A stretch of DNA of 29,780 nt from JBOFCS01 sp051646185 (GCA_051646185.1 JBOFCS010000192.1:1-29780); one strand, 5' to 3'. Positions 15,758 through 23,791 are shown, counted from the first letter of the stretch. A program made the numbers and translations. The notes: generated by a model from the sequence alone, not told the origin.

Positions 15758-16609
15758 ATGGAGCCATCAGAGAAAGCCGAGGATGCGGAAACACTCCGTA
15801 AGACGGCAGCTCTGGCTGAGTGGATCCGTAAAACGGACCGAAGTCCCCAGGTTGTCGAGACTATTCGCAAGGCTCGTCGGGCACTACCCGGTGATCCTAT
15901 GTTCGGTGATCCACTGTCGACTGCTGGACCAGGAGGTGCTCGCGCTGTTGCTCGGGTGGCGGATCGTGTACTTGAGGAACGTCAGGCAGCGTCCCGGGAG
16001 CTTGGGCTGGGGGCATTGCAAGTTTGGCAAGCGATAGCGGAGCGAGTCGGTAAGCAGCCTAAAAGTCTACGGGAAGTAACACTGGTTTTTACTGATCTCG
16101 TTGGGTTTTCTAGTTGGGCTCTTAATGCTGGGGATGACGCGACGTTGCTTTTACTCCGAGCAGTTTCTCGCGCTATTGAACCACCGATGGTAGATCACAG
16201 CGGGCATGTGGTGAAGAGAATGGGAGACGGCCTGATGGCAGTTTTCCCCAATGCGGAACAAGCGGTAAAAGCGGTTATCAGTGCCAAGGCGGCACTGCGC
16301 AAGGTTGACATCGATGGTTTTCGCCCACACATGCGCGTGGGCATTCATACCGGGAGTCCACATCAGATTGGGTCTGATTGGTTGGGCATTGATGTTAATG
16401 TTGCAGCCCGGTTGATGGAAAATGCTGGGCGAGGAAATATTATGATTTCTGACCGGACACTCGAGAAACTTGATACTGATCTTCTAGAGAATCTAGGACT
16501 CGAAGCGCGATCTGTCCGGCGTGGGGTATTTTCCACCAGGCTCGACGGTGTGCCTGAGGATATAAAACTGTTCCGGCTGAAAAAAACGAGTGACGGATAT
16601 CAATGCTAG
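15758..16609 (+). CDS. Soluble class III adenylate cyclase
   Basis: It should make cAMP from ATP. The 283-residue protein has an N-terminal helical domain (~1-100; LPGDPMFGDPLSTAGPGGAR is characteristic of actinobacterial cyclases with a regulatory N-domain) and a cyclase homology domain (~105-260). Catalytic features: metal Asp113 in FTDLVGFS, Asp157 in MGDGLMAVF, Lys153 as adenine-specific residue, Asp212/Asn214 and Arg218 in IDVNVAARLM. No membrane segment is present. ATG 15758 is preferred (AGAAGG 6 nt upstream); GTG 15752 is possible as a leaderless start. It ends 10 bp from the convergent thiD. A GlxR/CRP-like site occurs in this window at 19310, so cAMP signalling is plausible in the host. 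Confidence 0.9.
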   Translation: MEPSEKAEDAETLRKTAALAEWIRKTDRSPQVVETIRKARRALPGDPMFGDPLSTAGPGGARAVARVADRVLEERQAASRELGLGALQVWQAIAERVGKQPKSLREVTLVFTDLVGFSSWALNAGDDATLLLLRAVSRAIEPPMVDHSGHVVKRMGDGLMAVFPNAEQAVKAVISAKAALRKVDIDGFRPHMRVGIHTGSPHQIGSDWLGIDVNVAARLMENAGRGNIMISDRTLEKLDTDLLENLGLEARSVRRGVFSTRLDGVPEDIKLFRLKKTSDGYQC

Positions 16610-16619
16610 TGGCTTCTTT

Positions 16620-17462
16620 TTACTGAAGACGCCATAACGGCGATACTGGGCCGTGCCCAGCGCCAAGGGGGTAGGCAGCTTGCAGGCATTGGGTGACCCA
16701 TTTTTTTCCGTATTCGACTGCGTTGGTAATGCTGTATCCATGCCCTAATGCACAGGTAATAGCGGCTGCCAAGGTATCTCCGCCACCATGATCGTTTCTG
16801 GTATTGACTCGGGCAGTGGGAAATTCGATAAAATTTTCACCGTCGTACAACAAGTCAGTGCTGAACGAAGATTCGCTGAGATGCCCAGCCTTAATGAGTG
16901 TCCATTGGGCTCCGAGGTCATAAAAAGCTTTGGCTGCATCGTGTTGGGAAGTGCTATTGGTGACAGTAATGCCGGTAAGAAGATGTACCTCATCAAGATT
17001 GGGAGTGATAAGCGTCGCTTGGGGGATGAGATGCTGTTGTAGGTATTTCAGTGCTGTTGTTGCTAAAAGTGAGTCGCCATGCATAGAAGCGGCAACCGGG
17101 TCAACAACCAAAGGTATTGTCTTGCCTTGTCCAATGTCAAGTTTGTTGCAGCTATCCACAATAGCTTCGATGATAGGGGCAGTGGCTACCATTGCAGTTT
17201 TTGCGGCGGAAACCCCAATGTCAGAAACCACGGCGTCTATCTGCTCGGCCACCATGTGTGGAGGAATTGTATGAAATGAATTTACTCCCAAAGAGTTTTG
17301 TGCGGTAACAGCAGTGATGCATACACAACCATGCACGCCGAGTAAGGCCATGGTGCGCAGATCTGCTTGTATACCGGCGCCACCACCGGAATCGGATCCG
17401 GCGATGGTGAGTACTCGTACCGGGGTGCTGCCGGGTGTTGGTAGCGGTAGAAGATCACTCAT
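16620..17462 (-). CDS. thiD: Hydroxymethylpyrimidine (phosphate) kinase
   Basis: It phosphorylates HMP and HMP-phosphate to HMP-pyrophosphate. The 280-residue ribokinase-fold protein has the family N-terminus VLTIAGSDSGGGAGIQADLRTM, GVHGCVCITAVTAQNS, LVVDPVAASMHGDSLL, LITPNLDEVHLLTG and VTQCLQAAYPLGAGHGPVSPL. The catalytic loop reads RNDHGGGDTLAAAI; E. coli-type ThiD has HGTGCTLSAAI there, so the cysteine is replaced by aspartate, the usual base in other ribokinase-fold enzymes. The start overlaps the thiC stop (ATGA), so it is the second gene of a riboswitch-controlled thiC-thiD operon, as in Rv0423c-Rv0422c. Confidence 0.93.
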   Translation of the reverse strand: MSDLLPLPTPGSTPVRVLTIAGSDSGGGAGIQADLRTMALLGVHGCVCITAVTAQNSLGVNSFHTIPPHMVAEQIDAVVSDIGVSAAKTAMVATAPIIEAIVDSCNKLDIGQGKTIPLVVDPVAASMHGDSLLATTALKYLQQHLIPQATLITPNLDEVHLLTGITVTNSTSQHDAAKAFYDLGAQWTLIKAGHLSESSFSTDLLYDGENFIEFPTARVNTRNDHGGGDTLAAAITCALGHGYSITNAVEYGKKWVTQCLQAAYPLGAGHGPVSPLWRLQ

Positions 17463-19120
17463 GTTAGAAGCGGAAGGTAAACTTGATTACCTTGTTCGGC
17501 AAATTCTTTAGACTTTTGAGCCATATCCTCAGCTATTTTATTATCAATATCTTCTTGGGTAACTAGTCCGTGTTCTTGGGCGTATTCGCGGACATCTGCA
17601 GATATTCGCATCGAGCAAAACTTTGGCCCGCACATTGAGCAGAAATGTGCGGTTTTGGCTGGTTCAGCGGGCAGTGTTTCATCGTGGTATTCACGTGCGG
17701 TATCGGGATCTAGGGCGAGGGCAAACTGATCATTCCATCGAAATTCAAAGCGTGCCTTGGACAGTGCATCATCGCGTTCTTGGGCACGAGGATGTTGTTT
17801 AGCTAGGTCTGCGGCATGTGCGGCAATTTTGTAGGTGATGACCCCGACTTTAACGTCATCACGGTTAGGGAGTCCAAGGTGCTCTTTGGGGGTGACGTAG
17901 CAGAGCATTGCTGTTCCAGCTTGAGCGATGATAGCGGCACCGATAGCTGAGGTTATATGGTCATATGCGGGGGCAATATCGGTGGCGAGGGGTCCGAGAG
18001 TGTAGAACGGGGCTTCCTCGCAGAGTTCTTCTTCGAGGCGTACGTTTTCGACGATCTTATGCATAGGCACATGCCCTGGTCCTTCAATCATGACTTGGAC
18101 GCCATAGGATTTTGCAATTTTTGTGAGTTCTCCCAGGGTTCGAAGTTCGGCAAATTGGGCTTCATCGTTAGCGTCAGCTATCGAGCCGGGGCGTAGTCCA
18201 TCGCCGAGGGAAAAGGTCACATCGTATTTGGCGAGGATCTCGCAGAGTTCTCTAAAATGTGTGTAAAGAAAAGACTCTTGATGATGAGCCAGGCACCATG
18301 CTGCCATGATGGAACCACCGCGTGAGACAATTCCGGTGACTCGTTTTGCTGTTAGGGGAATATACCGAAGTAGCACTCCGGCATGAACAGTCATATAGTC
18401 TACGCCTTGTTCACATTGCTCAATAACCGTATCGCGGTAGAGTTCCCAGGTTAATTTGGTGGGGTCCCCATTAACTTTTTCTAATGCTTGATAGATCGGA
18501 ACAGTGCCCACTGGTACTGGCGAGTTACGTAAAATCCATTCACGCGTGAGATGAATGTCTTTTCCGGTGGATAAGTCCATGATGGTATCAGCACCCCAGC
18601 GGGTTGCCCATACCATCTTTTCAACTTCTTCTGCGATGGAGGAGGTAACAGCTGAATTTCCAATGTTTGCATTGATTTTTACGGCGAAGGCTTTGCCGAT
18701 GATCATTGGTTCGCATTCGGGATGCTTGCGGTTTGCGGGGATGACTGCACGGCCACGGGCTACTTCATCACGAACAAGTTCAGGTGAAACTTGTTCTCGT
18801 GCAGCAATATAGTGCATTTCTGAGGTGATGATCCCGGCTTTGGCCCAGGCTAATTGGGTAGGTGGGGCATCAGATAGGTTTGGCTTCTGCCATTGGTCGC
18901 GAATGGGCGGCAGCCCTTGCTCAAGGTTGATAGTTGCGGAGTCGTCGGTGTATGGCCCGGAGGTGTCGTAGAGGTCAATATTTTCGCCGTTGCTTAGATG
19001 AACCCGGCGTACCGGGACGGACATTGCTATCTCTGAGTGTGTAACGGCTAGGTAATGCTTGCTGCTACCGATGATTGGCCCGGTGGTGATTTTTTGTGTA
19101 GCAGGGTCCGAGGTGCCCAT
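17459..19120 (-). CDS. thiC: Phosphomethylpyrimidine synthase
   Basis: A radical-SAM enzyme that rearranges aminoimidazole ribotide to HMP phosphate. At 553 residues it is close to the usual size. Recognisable segments include YDTSGPYTD, NANIGNSA, WGADTIMDLSTG, HAGVLLRYIPLTAKR, GIVSRGGSIMAAWCL, FSLGDGLRPG, MIEGPGHVPMHKI, YTLGPLATDIAPAYDHITSA and CYVTPKEHLGLP. The C-terminal cluster-binding motif CX2CX4C is intact (CSMCGPKFC). ATG 19118-19120 has GGGAGAAG 6-7 nt upstream, at the 3' edge of the riboswitch. The four-base overlap with thiD couples the two. Confidence 0.97.
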   Translation of the reverse strand: MGTSDPATQKITTGPIIGSSKHYLAVTHSEIAMSVPVRRVHLSNGENIDLYDTSGPYTDDSATINLEQGLPPIRDQWQKPNLSDAPPTQLAWAKAGIITSEMHYIAAREQVSPELVRDEVARGRAVIPANRKHPECEPMIIGKAFAVKINANIGNSAVTSSIAEEVEKMVWATRWGADTIMDLSTGKDIHLTREWILRNSPVPVGTVPIYQALEKVNGDPTKLTWELYRDTVIEQCEQGVDYMTVHAGVLLRYIPLTAKRVTGIVSRGGSIMAAWCLAHHQESFLYTHFRELCEILAKYDVTFSLGDGLRPGSIADANDEAQFAELRTLGELTKIAKSYGVQVMIEGPGHVPMHKIVENVRLEEELCEEAPFYTLGPLATDIAPAYDHITSAIGAAIIAQAGTAMLCYVTPKEHLGLPNRDDVKVGVITYKIAAHAADLAKQHPRAQERDDALSKARFEFRWNDQFALALDPDTAREYHDETLPAEPAKTAHFCSMCGPKFCSMRISADVREYAQEHGLVTQEDIDNKIAEDMAQKSKEFAEQGNQVYLPLLT

Positions 19121-19126
19121 ATAATT

Positions 19127-19217
19127 CTTCTCCCTACGTCGGCATTACCCGAACAGGTTCGTGCGGTCGACAGCCCTAGCTGTCCTCTCAGCTTGCTGGT
19201 GCAAGCTCCCGGTGTGG
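19127..19217 (-). ncRNA. TPP riboswitch (THI element) controlling thiC-thiD
   Basis: Read on the minus strand: ACCGGGAGCTTG at the 5' edge, then a GCTTGCACCAGCAAGC hairpin, CTGAGAG, a GACAGC/GCTGTC hairpin, GACCGCACGAACCTG and GGTAATGCCGACGTAGGGAG. These are the conserved TPP aptamer blocks. The final GGGAGAAG is also the thiC Shine-Dalgarno, so ligand binding can directly block translation start. No intrinsic terminator lies between aptamer and ATG. Confidence 0.94.
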
Positions 19218-19309
19218 TGTGAATCTGGTCTGTCCTTGGCGGGGACAACACCACGTTAGCCCACGATGGGGTGAAGGTGTAGGTCACATCTTTATTGCAG
19301 TGTCGCAAA

Positions 19310-19325
19310 AGTGATGTGAATCACA
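19310..19325. promoter_or_regulatory. GlxR/CRP-like binding site
   Basis: AGTGA-TGTGAA-TCACA matches the TGTGA-N6-TCACA consensus of CRP and the corynebacterial cAMP regulator GlxR with one mismatch in the left arm. It lies about 93 nt upstream of the thiC riboswitch and about 83 nt upstream of the small acetyltransferase gene, so either or both could be controlled. A TGTCC/GGGACA hairpin lies between this site and the riboswitch at about 19231-19247. Confidence 0.5.
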
Positions 19326-19407
19326 TAAAAATGGTGTTTAATGAATTTTTACAGGCTTTCACCAGTATCAGGTGAGTAGTTCGGATACTTCGAGAGGTGT
19401 TGTGACC

Positions 19408-19728
19408 ATGAGTGCACCAGCATTGACCTATTCGCAGCCGACACTGTTGAAGAATCCTCTGCGCGATCGTTTTGAACTGCACAGTGACGGGCAGCTTATC
19501 GCCATCCTCGGTTATCACCTCGAGCAACGAGCTACTGGTGAGGAAGTTGTAACTTTTTTGCATACTGTTGTTACCGATGGTCTTGACGGTCAGGGTTATG
19601 CTGGCATTTTGGTTGGTCTAGCCTTGAATGATGTTCGCCAGAATCGGCAATTAGTGCGTTTGGTGTGTACGTATGCTCAAGGATTTGTTGAGTTGCATCC
19701 CGAATATCAGGACATAATTTTCCCTTAG
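19408..19728 (+). CDS. Small GNAT-like (YjdJ-type) N-acetyltransferase domain protein
   Basis: This 106-residue protein matches the short one-domain acetyltransferase-like family that resembles YjdJ: NPLRDRFELHSDGQLIAILGY, then TFLHTVVTDGLDGQGYAGILVG (the acetyl-CoA binding loop is normally Q/GxxGxG/A), a helix, LVRLVCTYAQGFVELHPEYQDII. The ending 'C.Y...FV..HPEY' is characteristic. The start is uncertain: ATG 19408, or GTG 19402 or 19372; GAGAGG at about 19390 slightly favours 19402-19408. The gene is divergent from thiC across the GlxR-like site. A T-rich tract follows the stop. The substrate is unknown. Confidence 0.78.
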   Translation: MSAPALTYSQPTLLKNPLRDRFELHSDGQLIAILGYHLEQRATGEEVVTFLHTVVTDGLDGQGYAGILVGLALNDVRQNRQLVRLVCTYAQGFVELHPEYQDIIFP

Positions 19729-19962
19729 TTTTTTTGTGTCTAGGGTGTGCCATTGTGTGCCCAAAATTTCCCCTCATGGAATGTTGATCACTTTACTGTC
19801 CTTAACGATGATCAAGTTGCTAATGACATTAACTATCATCTCAGATACTGAACAGATCGGTTGAAGGGCAGTAGGGCGCGGTAACCCCCAGCTTTCTCGT
19901 ACCAATCGCCTTTTTATCGTGGATTTTCTATTTTCCTCCGCGATTGTGTGATGCAGATTACG

Positions 19963-19976
19963 ATACAAATTTGTAT
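19963..19976. promoter_or_regulatory. 14-bp perfect palindrome in front of the secreted hydrolase
   Basis: ATACAAATTTGTAT is self-complementary and overlaps a TATTAA hexamer (19974-19979) located 8 nt before the GTG at 19988. A repressor bound here would cover the presumed -10. The upstream 230 bases also hold a spaced repeat TTGATCA ... TGATCAA (about 19792-19817). No -35 of good quality is seen. Confidence 0.45.
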
Positions 19977-19987
19977 TAAACCGGATC

Positions 19988-21679
19988 GTGATTAATGAGG
20001 TTGGCCTGAGCATCAGAACCAGGGTTTTTCGCTTTCAAGCGTTATGTATCAGCATACTGCTGGGGGTAACCGCTACTGCTTGGAATGCATCCAGCGCTTC
20101 AGCGCAACCGCAATGGTGGGAGCCGCTGTCGCTACAATCGCCTGAGTCGGAAGTCAATGTCACTGGTGAACCCTTTACTGGAACAAATAGTTCTGGGGAG
20201 GTTGTTGGTTTTATTGATGCCCATACCCACCTCATGTCAAATATCGGGTTTGGCGGCAATCAGCTTTGTGGTGCAACGTATTCAGAACTTGGTATCGAAG
20301 ATGCGCTCAAAGATTGTGATAACCATTATCCTGATGGCACTTTCGCTTTATTGGAAAACCTTACGAATGCCCATGGCGGTAGCCCACTTGCTACCCATGA
20401 TCCGGTGGGGTGGCCCACTTTTGTAGATTGGCCATCGCCTGCGTCCTCAACGCATCAGCAGATGTATTACCGCTGGGTAGAACGGGCCTGGCGTGGTGGG
20501 CAACGAATCATGGTTGCTGATGCGGTAAATAACAATGTGTTGTGCAGTGTGCCAGTGCAATCAAATAAAGCAAGCTGTGACGATATGGACACCATGCGTC
20601 GTCAGATTCAGGCCACTAAAGACTTGGAAGCATTCATTGATAACCAATATGGCGGCGTAGGTAAAGGTTGGTTCCGGATTGCGTATTCTGCCGAGCAGGC
20701 TCGTAGCATTATTGAATCGGGGCGGCTGGCAGTAATCCTTGGGGTGGAAATCTCGGGGCTATTCGGTTGCACTATTACCTTTGGTGTTTCTGGTTGTGAT
20801 GAAGCGAAAATTGATGCAGGGCTTAATGAATTAATGGACTTGGGAGTTCGCTCAGCTTTCCTCTGTCATAAATTTAATAACGCTTTATGTGGAGTAAGGA
20901 TGGACTCTGGTACAACCGGGATTTTGGTTAATGCTGGAAATCTGTTTAGCACCGGATCGTGGTGGGAAACGGAGTCTTGCCCGGGGGAATTGCATGACAA
21001 TACTCCCGGTTCGATAGGTCTTCCCCCAGAACTTGCTGCGCTGGCAGCTTCTCGAGTGTTACCGGACTATGGCACGGGTCCAACTTGCAATAAGCAAGGA
21101 CTTTCTGGACTGGGTGAGTATGCTCTACATGGCATGATGGATCGGGGCATGCTGGTGGAGGTTGACCATATGAGTGTAAAAGCAGCTAGTCGAACCATGG
21201 ATATTCTGGAAGAAAACCACTATCCAGGGGTGGTGTCATCACACAGCTGGATGGATAAACACTTCACCGAAAGGCTGTATCGGTTAGGCGGTTTTGTCAC
21301 TGGATATGGTGGTGGTTCAGAAGGTTTCATCAATGAAGCCCATGAAGAACAACACCTTCGCGAAGAGTACGGGGTGGGTTATGGATATGGCATGGATATG
21401 AATGGATTTGGCGCTCATCCCGATGGTAGGGCCGATACTAACCCCACTCAGTATCCGTTTAATTCTGCAACTGGTGATGCCACGCTTACTCGGCAACGAA
21501 CTGGAGATCGAGAGTGGGACATAAATATTGATGGATTAGCCCACTACGGTCTTGTTCCTGACTGGCTGGAAGAAATGCGGACTCATGGTGGCGATGATGT
21601 GGTTAAGCAGATGCTTCGCGGTTCAGAATCTTATCTGAGAGCACTTGCAGCAGCCCAACGTTTTTCCGCTAGAAAGTAG
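19988..21679 (+). CDS. Secreted metal-dependent hydrolase (amidohydrolase/membrane-dipeptidase fold)
   Basis: The 563-residue precursor has a signal peptide (core FQALCISILLGVTATAW, end ASSASA, cleavage before QPQWW). The mature protein carries metal-ligand-type motifs of the amidohydrolase superfamily: GFIDAHTHLM (HxH, ~75), AVILGVEISGLFG, SAFLCHKFNNALCG, MLVEVDHMSVKAAS, VVSSHSWMD, and a late MDMNGFGAHPDGR. About nine cysteines in the mature part suggest disulfides. Fold and motif order fit peptidase M19-like enzymes, but long insertions set it apart; the substrate is unknown. GTG 19988 is the only start that keeps the signal peptide; no Shine-Dalgarno, possibly leaderless. It is followed by a hairpin terminator. 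Confidence 0.78.
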   Translation: MINEVGLSIRTRVFRFQALCISILLGVTATAWNASSASAQPQWWEPLSLQSPESEVNVTGEPFTGTNSSGEVVGFIDAHTHLMSNIGFGGNQLCGATYSELGIEDALKDCDNHYPDGTFALLENLTNAHGGSPLATHDPVGWPTFVDWPSPASSTHQQMYYRWVERAWRGGQRIMVADAVNNNVLCSVPVQSNKASCDDMDTMRRQIQATKDLEAFIDNQYGGVGKGWFRIAYSAEQARSIIESGRLAVILGVEISGLFGCTITFGVSGCDEAKIDAGLNELMDLGVRSAFLCHKFNNALCGVRMDSGTTGILVNAGNLFSTGSWWETESCPGELHDNTPGSIGLPPELAALAASRVLPDYGTGPTCNKQGLSGLGEYALHGMMDRGMLVEVDHMSVKAASRTMDILEENHYPGVVSSHSWMDKHFTERLYRLGGFVTGYGGGSEGFINEAHEEQHLREEYGVGYGYGMDMNGFGAHPDGRADTNPTQYPFNSATGDATLTRQRTGDREWDINIDGLAHYGLVPDWLEEMRTHGGDDVVKQMLRGSESYLRALAAAQRFSARK

Positions 21680-21683
21680 CCTG

Positions 21684-21706
21684 TAGTAGCTAATAGCTAC
21701 TATTTT
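21684..21706 (+). terminator. Intrinsic terminator-like hairpin after the secreted hydrolase gene
   Basis: TAGTAGCTA and TAGCTACTA are perfect complements around a single base (in practice a small loop), followed by TTTT. It starts 4 nt after the stop codon. The stem is AT-rich and the T-tract short, so the strength is moderate. Confidence 0.55.
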
Positions 21707-21833
21707 GTGCACTGCTGCAACCATTTTGTGCATAAATCTTGTTTTTGCTTTTTGTTTCAGCTTTGCCTTCCTAGTATCACGGCGACGTGAAGTATTTTGC
21801 GTCCCCTGAGATGCAACGGAAGGTATGAGAAGT

Positions 21834-22643
21834 ATGAGGAAGAGACATCGGGTTTTGCGTAAAAAGTCGGTAGCTGTGTTGGTATCGGCAATTGCAGCAA
21901 TGGGAATGATGATGCTATCTCCGGCAGCGGCAAATGCTGCAGGTACGGTAGATGTGATTCTTGTTGGGGGTGCAACAAGTAACCCAGTTGACGTCAATAA
22001 CAGTGCGTTAGCTGCGAATCTAAGGGGGAAAGGTTATGCGGTTCATATATTTGGCAGTGGGGATATACCAGGGAACAACTCAGGCTATAACACTGGTGGA
22101 ACTGTTGGCATTGCTGCCAATGCGCAGGCATTAGGGCAATACTTAAGCTCTTGGCTCAATTATACTAATCCCAATGGCACGAAGCCAAATATGGGGAAAA
22201 AGGTTCATGTTATTGGATATTCGATGGGCTCACTAGTGATGAGGCATTGTATTGAATTTGGTGCTTGCAATGGAAAAGTGAGTAGTGCAGTGTCTATTGC
22301 CGGACCTAATCATGGGGTTTTGTGGGGCTGGCTACCAGTTGTCGGATGTCTTGCTACTTTTGGTAATCCTTTTGGCGATTGGGCTAATTATCCTGCTTGT
22401 CAGGATATGGTTTCGGGCTCCCCGCTTCTCAATTCTCTCAATGCTCCGAAGAATGGGAAAGAAGTAGGTCCGGGTGCTGAAAGATGGCAAACTCTTACTG
22501 CTGCTGCCGATTTCACTACCGTGCCGGTATATTCCTTTTCGACACCCCTCAATGGCGCCAATAATGGCATGGTCTTTCATGATCATATCGGAATCTGGAG
22601 CAGTGTTGATACCTTCAATCAGTTAGATCTACCCAAGGTCTAA
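21834..22643 (+). CDS. Secreted triacylglycerol lipase/esterase, alpha/beta hydrolase
   Basis: The 269-residue precursor (272 if ATG 21825 is used) has a basic N-terminus (MRKRHRVLRKKS) and a signal peptide ending SPAAANA-AG. The mature domain starts VDVILVGGATSNP, with the oxyanion region, then the nucleophile elbow VIGYSMGSLVM (GxSxG-like, last glycine replaced by serine), SIAGPNHGVLWG (family lipase 2 'PNHG'), and a late HDHIGIW carrying the likely catalytic histidine. Four cysteines (RHC, GAC, VVGC, PAC) could form two disulfides. For ATG 21834, GGAAGG is 10 nt upstream; for 21825 it is only 1 nt away. A strong terminator follows. Confidence 0.85.
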   Translation: MRKRHRVLRKKSVAVLVSAIAAMGMMMLSPAAANAAGTVDVILVGGATSNPVDVNNSALAANLRGKGYAVHIFGSGDIPGNNSGYNTGGTVGIAANAQALGQYLSSWLNYTNPNGTKPNMGKKVHVIGYSMGSLVMRHCIEFGACNGKVSSAVSIAGPNHGVLWGWLPVVGCLATFGNPFGDWANYPACQDMVSGSPLLNSLNAPKNGKEVGPGAERWQTLTAAADFTTVPVYSFSTPLNGANNGMVFHDHIGIWSSVDTFNQLDLPKV

Positions 22644-22648
22644 CTAAA

Positions 22649-22696
22649 CTGACGATGGGTGGGACAAAAAATATTTTTTGTCCCACCCACAGTCAG
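22649..22696. terminator. Strong bidirectional intrinsic terminator
   Basis: The core stem TGGGTGGGACAAAAAA (22656-22671) pairs perfectly with 22674-22689 around a TA centre. After a 2-nt bulge on each side, outer arms CTGAC and GTCAG pair as well. The A-tract/T-tract inside the stem gives U-rich RNA in both directions. It lies between the convergent lipase and xth genes, 6 and 8 nt from their stops. Confidence 0.92.
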
Positions 22697-22703
22697 GAAA
22701 TTC

Positions 22704-23501
22704 TTAAGTCAAATCCACGACAACGGGGGCATGATCGCTGGCGCCCTTGCCTTTTCGTTCCTCGCGGTCGATATGTGCAGCACTTACCCGGTTCGCAAAT
22801 TCCGGGCTTCCTAAGATGAAATCGATCCGCATTCCCTGCTTTTTAGGGAAACGTAATTGGGTGTAATCCCAATAGGTGTACACACCAGGTCCTTCAGTGT
22901 GCGGGCGAACTACATCAGTAAAGGAGTTATCGGTAAATTTTTTAAAAGCTTGTCGCTCAGCAGAACTCACGTGAGTGGCACCATCAAAAACGCTCATATC
23001 CCATACATCTTCATCGGTGGGAGCGATGTTCCAGTCGCCAGTGAGGGCAATCTGTGCGCTAGGATTTTCCGTTAACCAGCGTTGAGCATCCTCGTAAAGT
23101 TTGGCTAGCCACTGCAATTTATAGGTGTAGTGCGGATCATCCAAGGTGCGACCATTGGGAACATACAAACTCCATACTCGCACGCCATTGCAAGTTGCTG
23201 CGATGGCTCTGGCCTCAACCACCGGGGTTTGCTCGGGTTTGCCAAATGCCGGTTGATCGGCAAACCCGATCTGCACATCCTGCAAACCCACCCGCGATAC
23301 CAACGCCACCCCGTTCCATTGGCTCAGACCAGCATGGGCAACTTGGTACCCGGCAGCTTCAAAAGCTGCATAGGGAAATTGTTCGTCTTTGCATTTGGTT
23401 TCTTGCATGGCGAGGACGTCGGTGCCGGACCGTTCCAGCCAATCAGTGATTCGATCAACACGGGCTCGGACAGAGTTCACATTCCAGGTGGCTATACGCA
23501 C
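22704..23501 (-). CDS. xth: Exodeoxyribonuclease III (AP endonuclease)
   Basis: It cuts abasic sites and removes 3' blocking groups in base excision repair. The 265-residue length is normal. The Exo-endo-phosphatase motifs are complete: MRIATWNVNSVRAR, VLAMQETKCKDEQFP (metal Glu), SLYVPNGRTLDDPHY, IALTGDWNIAPTDEDV, YTYWDYTQLRF and the final KGASDHAPVVVDL with the catalytic histidine. It corresponds to Rv0427c. The intergenic gap to the upstream small gene is 41 bp; it may be the last gene of the def cluster. Confidence 0.96.
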   Translation of the reverse strand: MRIATWNVNSVRARVDRITDWLERSGTDVLAMQETKCKDEQFPYAAFEAAGYQVAHAGLSQWNGVALVSRVGLQDVQIGFADQPAFGKPEQTPVVEARAIAATCNGVRVWSLYVPNGRTLDDPHYTYKLQWLAKLYEDAQRWLTENPSAQIALTGDWNIAPTDEDVWDMSVFDGATHVSSAERQAFKKFTDNSFTDVVRPHTEGPGVYTYWDYTQLRFPKKQGMRIDFILGSPEFANRVSAAHIDREERKGKGASDHAPVVVDLT

Positions 23502-23542
23502 CGAATTAGATTAGCGAACTCTGACTGGGAACAACATCCTCG

Positions 23543-23791
23543 CTAGGTTCGAGGTTTATTTCTGGTGGGTTCTGGTGGCAACGTTTTTATGGCCACAACA
23601 TCGGCGATGGCTACGGAAACTTCTTTGCCGTGGCGGGTTCGTACCGTGAGTTGGGTGTGGTCGGCGGCGAGAATGAACCCGATAACATCGGTTAAGGGAT
23701 GGGAAGACCCAGGCCCGAGGCGGTATCGAATAACTACTCGGGTGTCGATAGTGGGAAGTTCGGTGGGGCTGTTAGTGCCCAAAGGGATCAT
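23543..23791 (-). CDS. Orphan N-terminal (SH3-like) domain of the Rv0428c-type acetyltransferase
   Basis: This 82-residue protein matches only the N-terminal domain of the roughly 300-residue GNAT protein found between xthA and def in M. tuberculosis: TRVVIRYRLGPGSSHPLTDVIG, then LTVRTRHGKEVSVAIADVVAIKTLPP. It then ends with a basic tail and stop. No GNAT catalytic domain follows; xth begins 41 bp further on. The first 20 nt overlap the def 3' end, and ATG 23789-23791 has a modest GAAGTGG upstream. It is either a truncated acetyltransferase or a lineage form that keeps only the beta-barrel domain. The C-terminus looks tidy rather than frameshifted. Confidence 0.75.
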   Translation of the reverse strand: MIPLGTNSPTELPTIDTRVVIRYRLGPGSSHPLTDVIGFILAADHTQLTVRTRHGKEVSVAIADVVAIKTLPPEPTRNKPRT

